A DNA stretch of 64,000 nt, from assembly GCA_013396635.1 (NCBI GenBank), contig WBMW01005537.1:186001-250000 (forward strand). The letters run 5' to 3'. The notes under the pieces are model-generated. The model was not told where the DNA came from and made no database searches. It saw only the letters and a list, made by a program, of their open reading frames with translations. Source of the DNA: Penelope pileata. Its lineage: Eukaryota; Chordata; Aves; Galliformes; Cracidae. The position numbers and the translations under genes are program-made. Of the stretch, positions 62,201 through 64,000 are shown piece after piece. The number at the start of each line of letters is the position of its first letter. Within the stretch, counting starts at the first letter, position 1.

Positions 62201-64000
62201 CTGTATATCTGAATTCACTTAGGAAAAAAAGAAGTAAGGATGCTTATCAAAAAGCAGCTTATATACATAAAACATAATAGTTATTTAAAAAAAAAACCTC
62301 AATATGAAGAATTCTACAAGGGGAAGACATTTCAGCTCAAATTTTGTTCAAATAATCAACATAATTTCTTGCAAAATGAAACAAGGATTGGGGAATTGAA
62401 ATAAGCATACAAGTAGAAACAGTGCAGAGTTGGCCTTCATTCTGCTCTTGTGCAGTTTCAGCCACGTTAACATTTTATATCCAGTTCAGTAAGCACTCGG
62501 CGTTGCCTCTTATATTCCTGCAGCGAAAGATGAAGTCACTTGAACTACCGAGATAAATTAGAATGGTAGAGTCAAGCTTGAGCTTTTCATTTGTTTGAAT
62601 AATGATTTCCTGGGCAATATTCCTGCCAGCTGGTGTGCTGGTTCGCTGCCGTCCGTTGCCCACTTGAATGCTCGGGATGGGCAGCCACAGTTCTTTCAGG
62701 AATAACAGAGTAGTGTTCTGGCTGTTGAATAGTTGTTGGCATTTTGTATTTTTAACTGTTCCTCTAGGCTGAAATGAAATGAAATGAACAGTGCTCGCTA
62801 CATTTATTACAAAAGAAAGAAATAAAACAATGTGTGCTTCCTGAAGTGCTAGCTATAGAACACGGTGCCCCAAAGGAAAGAAGACATTATTAGCTCGTTA
62901 CCCATCCTGACAGTGTGTGCACAACTTCCCTGAGTTTTATGGCACTAATTTGTGATAGTCTTTTACCTCGTCAGTATTTCCAGGTCCCAGAACCATGAGC
63001 AGAAACCTATTGCATACAAAGCACGGGTCTCCTGGGGCACTCAGATACCTGACTAATTAAACTACGGACAGAGGCACGGAAGTGTACTATGCTGCGGGTG
63101 CCAATGAGCAGCATTTTCAAAACATGCCCATTGTTTGCCTCCCATGGAACGAGAGCCTTGGTGTTCAAAGCTAAGTCCTAAAGGGTTAAAATGGAAGTAA
63201 GCTCCATGTGCTCACCAGCAGTGGAAGTCTGCAGCTTCAGCTGGAGGCAGCTGAGCAGAAATTTTGTTTCTTGGTGTAAGAGCAATTAGCCTGACAAGCT
63301 CACATGACACACCTGCATTTCCTTATTGTCTCTGGAGTGAAAAGGTTGTAAATATCCAGAGTCCAGAAAGTTATTTTTTTGTGTAGTGGTGACATCTTGT
63401 TTAAAGATTAGAGAACGCAATTAAACCAGTCCTCATGGTTGAGTTTAGTCCTTTTGATCAGTGTCTCCATTCCAAAAAGTACAAAGAAGTACAGTGGTGT
63501 GAGCAGTCGGTGCTGAACGATGCGTTACACCTCAGAGTCCACTCTTTCTTGATCTGCAATACAGAATCATGGAACCATCAAGGTTGGATAAGGCCTCTAC
63601 GTGGATGGCTCCCCCAGAACTGTGACATAATTCATTCAGGCTGGTGTTGATCATGTCTAGGAACACGTTACTTACGTATGGTCTTTATGATGCTCTTTGT
63701 CTGCTTGCATGTGATATGGTGCCTGCAGTGGCTCGAGGTAACTGCATCCCCAGAGACGTTTTAGTATCTTACACCAGAAGCTGTGCAAGTGGAAGTCTGA
63801 GTGCGTTCTGTTGTACAAGCTATTGAAGATGGCTTGTGGCCATTGCTCCAGGTGGATTTTCTAAGTGTGCTCCGTTAGCATTACATTTCTTTACCTCTTG
63901 CAGATTTTTGACAATGAAGCTAAAGATCTGGAGCGAGAAGTCTGCTTTATTGACATTGCCAGTGATGAAATTCCTGAGCGCTATTACAAGGAATCGGAGG
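8189..64000 (+). CDS. PITPNC1: PITPNC1 (RdgB-beta), cytoplasmic phosphatidylinositol transfer protein 1; exons 1-6, partial
   Basis: Spliced coding region join(8189..8236,39759..39907,42936..43024,43392..43399,54036..54107,63904..64000) gives 154 codons plus one base, about the first half of a family protein near 332 residues. The product starts MLMKEYRICMPLTVEE and matches the class II PITP N-terminus. These proteins have a START-like fold and move phosphatidylinositol and phosphatidic acid between membranes. Against PITP-alpha, the inositol-contacting residues T59, K61, E86 and N90 align with T58, K60, E84 and N88 here, all kept. The C-terminal half, including the phosphoserine region bound by 14-3-3, is outside the window. 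Oddities: intron 2 has a GC donor, exon 4 is only 8 bases, and intron 1 is 31.5 kb. The ATG at 8189 has A at -3; an apparent upstream extension begins only at TTG. Confidence 0.96.
8540..8604. repeat. 32-base direct duplication around a single N (likely assembly join)
   Basis: The block from GGTATGGGTAAAAG through a T-run to GC at 8540-8571 is repeated without change at 8573-8604, with only an N at 8572 between copies. Identical copies on either side of one N look like two overlapping contig ends that were not merged, rather than a biological duplication. Confidence 0.8.
8892..8905 (+). promoter_or_regulatory. CTCF-binding motif
   Basis: CCGGCAGGGGGCGC matches the CTCF core consensus CCRSCAGGGGGCGC at every position, about 650 bases into PITPNC1 intron 1. 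The next base is an N (8906). Binding is inferred from motif only. Confidence 0.55.
30389..30439 (+). repeat. Homopurine tract, 51 bases
   Basis: An unbroken run of A and G, including GGGGGG and a ten-A run. Such tracts can form triplex DNA or be hard to sequence. No gene is associated. Confidence 0.85.
30631..30678. repeat. 16-bp tandem repeat, three copies
   Basis: Two identical units AACTCCAGGCACTCCA are followed by a third, AACTCCAGGATCTCCA, with two changes. A small minisatellite within PITPNC1 intron 1. Confidence 0.9.
39759..39907 (+). CDS. PITPNC1: PITPNC1 coding exon 2 (residues 17-65 plus two bases), GC donor
   Basis: It is 149 bases after a TTTTGCAG acceptor. It encodes YRIGQLYMISKHSHEQ, then GEGVEVVQNEPYED and TEKRVYLN, the most conserved part of class II PITPs, including T58 and K60 of the inositol pocket. 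It ends AACAG before GCAAGT, a GC donor. The AG joins C of exon 3 to make Ser66. Confidence 0.95.
39908..42935 (+). other. PITPNC1: PITPNC1 intron 2, GC-AG type
   Basis: The intron begins GCAAGT after AACAG and ends TTTTCAG. The nearest GT donor, four bases downstream (AA|GTGCAG), would put exon 3 out of frame and give a TAG after three codons (CAA GCT ACC TAG). The GC donor is therefore needed for the family sequence. The interior is ordinary intronic DNA without recognised exons or transposons. Confidence 0.9.
42936..43024 (+). CDS. PITPNC1: PITPNC1 coding exon 3 (residues 66-95 plus one base)
   Basis: It is 89 bases, from a TTTTCAG acceptor to a GTAAGG donor. It encodes (S)KLPSWARAVVPKIFYV, then TEKAWNYYPYTIT. 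E84 and N88 align with PITP-alpha residues that touch the inositol headgroup. The last G begins the Glu96 codon completed by exon 4. Confidence 0.95.
43025..43391 (+). other. PITPNC1: PITPNC1 intron 3, short, with long pyrimidine tract
   Basis: At 367 bases it is the shortest intron of this gene in the window. Its end (about 43327-43370) is a long pyrimidine-rich stretch. No AG occurs between that stretch and the acceptor at 43390-43391. Such a tract suits recognition of the tiny exon that follows. Confidence 0.9.
43392..43399 (+). CDS. PITPNC1: PITPNC1 coding exon 4, 8-nt microexon (residues 96-98)
   Basis: The eight bases AATACACA lie between AAATCAG and GTAAGTTC. With the G from exon 3 they encode Glu-Tyr-Thr, giving the family sequence TITEYTCSF across exons 3-5. 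Joining exon 3 directly to exon 5 would read through GTG CTC ATT TTT GCC to TAA. The microexon is therefore needed for a full-length protein. Confidence 0.93.
44264..44820. mobile_element. Mariner-like non-autonomous DNA transposon
   Basis: The ends are imperfect inverted repeats: GGTTGCTCTGAAAGTAATG on the left pairs with a right end whose complement reads GGCTGCTCTGCAAGTGATG, and both continue with CCTCC. The left end follows TA, the mariner target; the right flank is CT, so one TA has decayed. At about 555 bases it is under half the usual 1.3 kb of an autonomous mariner. I see no recognisable transposase catalytic region. A minus-strand open stretch (44315-44704) covers most of the interior. 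The termini look like those of the chicken mariner family (Galluhop), from memory. Confidence 0.8.
44716..44759. repeat. Perfect 12-bp inverted repeat inside the mariner-like element
   Basis: ATGTTGGTGGGA at 44716-44727 is the exact complement of TCCCACCAACAT at 44748-44759, with a 20-base loop. It can fold into a strong hairpin near the right end of the element. Confidence 0.85.
54036..54107 (+). CDS. PITPNC1: PITPNC1 coding exon 5 (residues 99-122)
   Basis: It encodes 24 codons, CSFLPKFSIHIETKYED, then NKGSNDS, after a CTGTTGCAG acceptor and before a GTAAGT donor. Phase 0 at both ends. The last residue is Ser where I recall Thr in the human protein. Confidence 0.95.
55149..55370 (-). mobile_element. 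CR1-type LINE 3' fragment
   Basis: The plus strand begins with a TAGAATAGAGTAGAGTAG microsatellite-like tail, then TTCAATTGGAAAGGGCCT and AGTCCAACTGTCTGACC. This is the complement of a CR1 3' end as commonly seen in birds. Weaker similarity continues through GGAAGCTTGGCCC and GACCACCTTCATG to about 55370. It is non-coding, truncated and diverged. Confidence 0.7.
58119..58149. other. Assembly gap (31 N) in a poly-T run
   Basis: Eighteen T precede and seven T follow the N run, so the gap is probably an unresolved homopolymer or a small insertion with a poly-T end in PITPNC1 intron 5. Confidence 0.98.
59047..59064. repeat. (GTT)6 microsatellite
   Basis: Six perfect GTT units in PITPNC1 intron 5. 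Confidence 0.9.
60988..61003. repeat. (GTTT)4 microsatellite
   Basis: Four GTTT units followed by a short T run in PITPNC1 intron 5. Confidence 0.85.
63561..63612 (-). mobile_element. Short CR1-like fragment
   Basis: CAGAATCATGGAACCATC followed by AAGGTTGGATAAGGCCTCTA resembles the complement of a CR1 3' end (typically AGAATCATAGAATC, then GGTTGGAAAAGACCTC). It is about 50 bases, with uncertain limits, 300 bases before PITPNC1 exon 6. Confidence 0.5.
63904..64000 (+). CDS. PITPNC1: PITPNC1 coding exon 6, 5' part (residues 123-154)
   Basis: After a CTCTTGCAG acceptor it encodes IFDNEAKDLEREVCFIDIAS, then DEIPERYYKESE, continuing to the window edge with one extra G. The family continues with Asp-Pro, consistent with that G. 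The exon's 3' end lies outside. Confidence 0.95.
   Translation, partial: MFDNEAKDLEREVCFIDIASDEIPERYYKESE

Larger units (their letters stand above)
54108..63903 (+). other. PITPNC1: PITPNC1 intron 5
   Basis: Intron of 9.8 kb from GTAAGT to CTTGCAG. It contains a small GC-rich block at 54470-54585, CR1 fragments near 55149 and 63561, a poly-T-flanked gap at 58119-58149, and a long unexplained minus-strand open frame at 55847-56506. No further PITPNC1 exon was recognised. Confidence 0.85.

Noticed and set aside
1..64000. tRNA, rRNA, CRISPR array, operon or phage-like system
   Set aside because: Nothing of the kind was seen by reading. The window is two ordinary vertebrate genes with long introns.

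Overview
This is vertebrate nuclear DNA, most likely from a bird and probably a galliform. Coding sequence is split into short exons by introns of up to 31 kb, the two promoters are CpG-rich, interspersed repeats are sparse, and the recognisable repeats are CR1-type LINE 3' fragments and a mariner-like element with chicken-type terminal repeats. The species call is inference. Four runs or single bases of N show that this is a draft assembly.

Two genes lie head to head. On the left, minus strand, are the first five coding exons of PSMD12 (26S proteasome lid subunit Rpn5): start codon at 4508, exons 4401-4508, 3247-3306, 2895-3023, 1466-1573 and 451-555, 170 codons in total. The rest of the gene lies beyond the left edge. 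On the right, plus strand, are the first six coding exons of PITPNC1 (class II phosphatidylinositol transfer protein, RdgB-beta): 8189-8236, 39759-39907, 42936-43024, 43392-43399, 54036-54107 and 63904 to the window edge, giving 154 codons plus one base. As I recall it, the same pair adjoins on human chromosome 17q24, so the order looks conserved. The start codons are about 3.7 kb apart, with a separate CpG-rich promoter region for each gene.

Layout: 1-4508 PSMD12; about 4090-4860 PSMD12 CpG island; 4860-7390 plain intergenic DNA; 7390-8188 GC-rich PITPNC1 5' region with a 55-base gap; 8237-39758 the very long PITPNC1 intron 1; 39759-43399 a cluster of exons 2-4; 43400-63903 introns 4 and 5 around exon 5, holding a mariner-like element at 44264-44820 and CR1 fragments near 55149 and 63561.

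No new multi-gene system is visible. The most interesting points concern splicing and translation control in PITPNC1: an 8-nucleotide microexon that is needed to keep the frame, an intron with a GC donor (GC-AG), and upstream reading frames of which the last overlaps the start codon. In PSMD12 there is an exact antioxidant-response element 34 bases inside intron 1, and a 20-codon cassette exon whose skipping would preserve the frame. The two genes do unrelated jobs (protein degradation; phosphatidylinositol and phosphatidic acid transfer), and nothing suggests co-function beyond adjacency.
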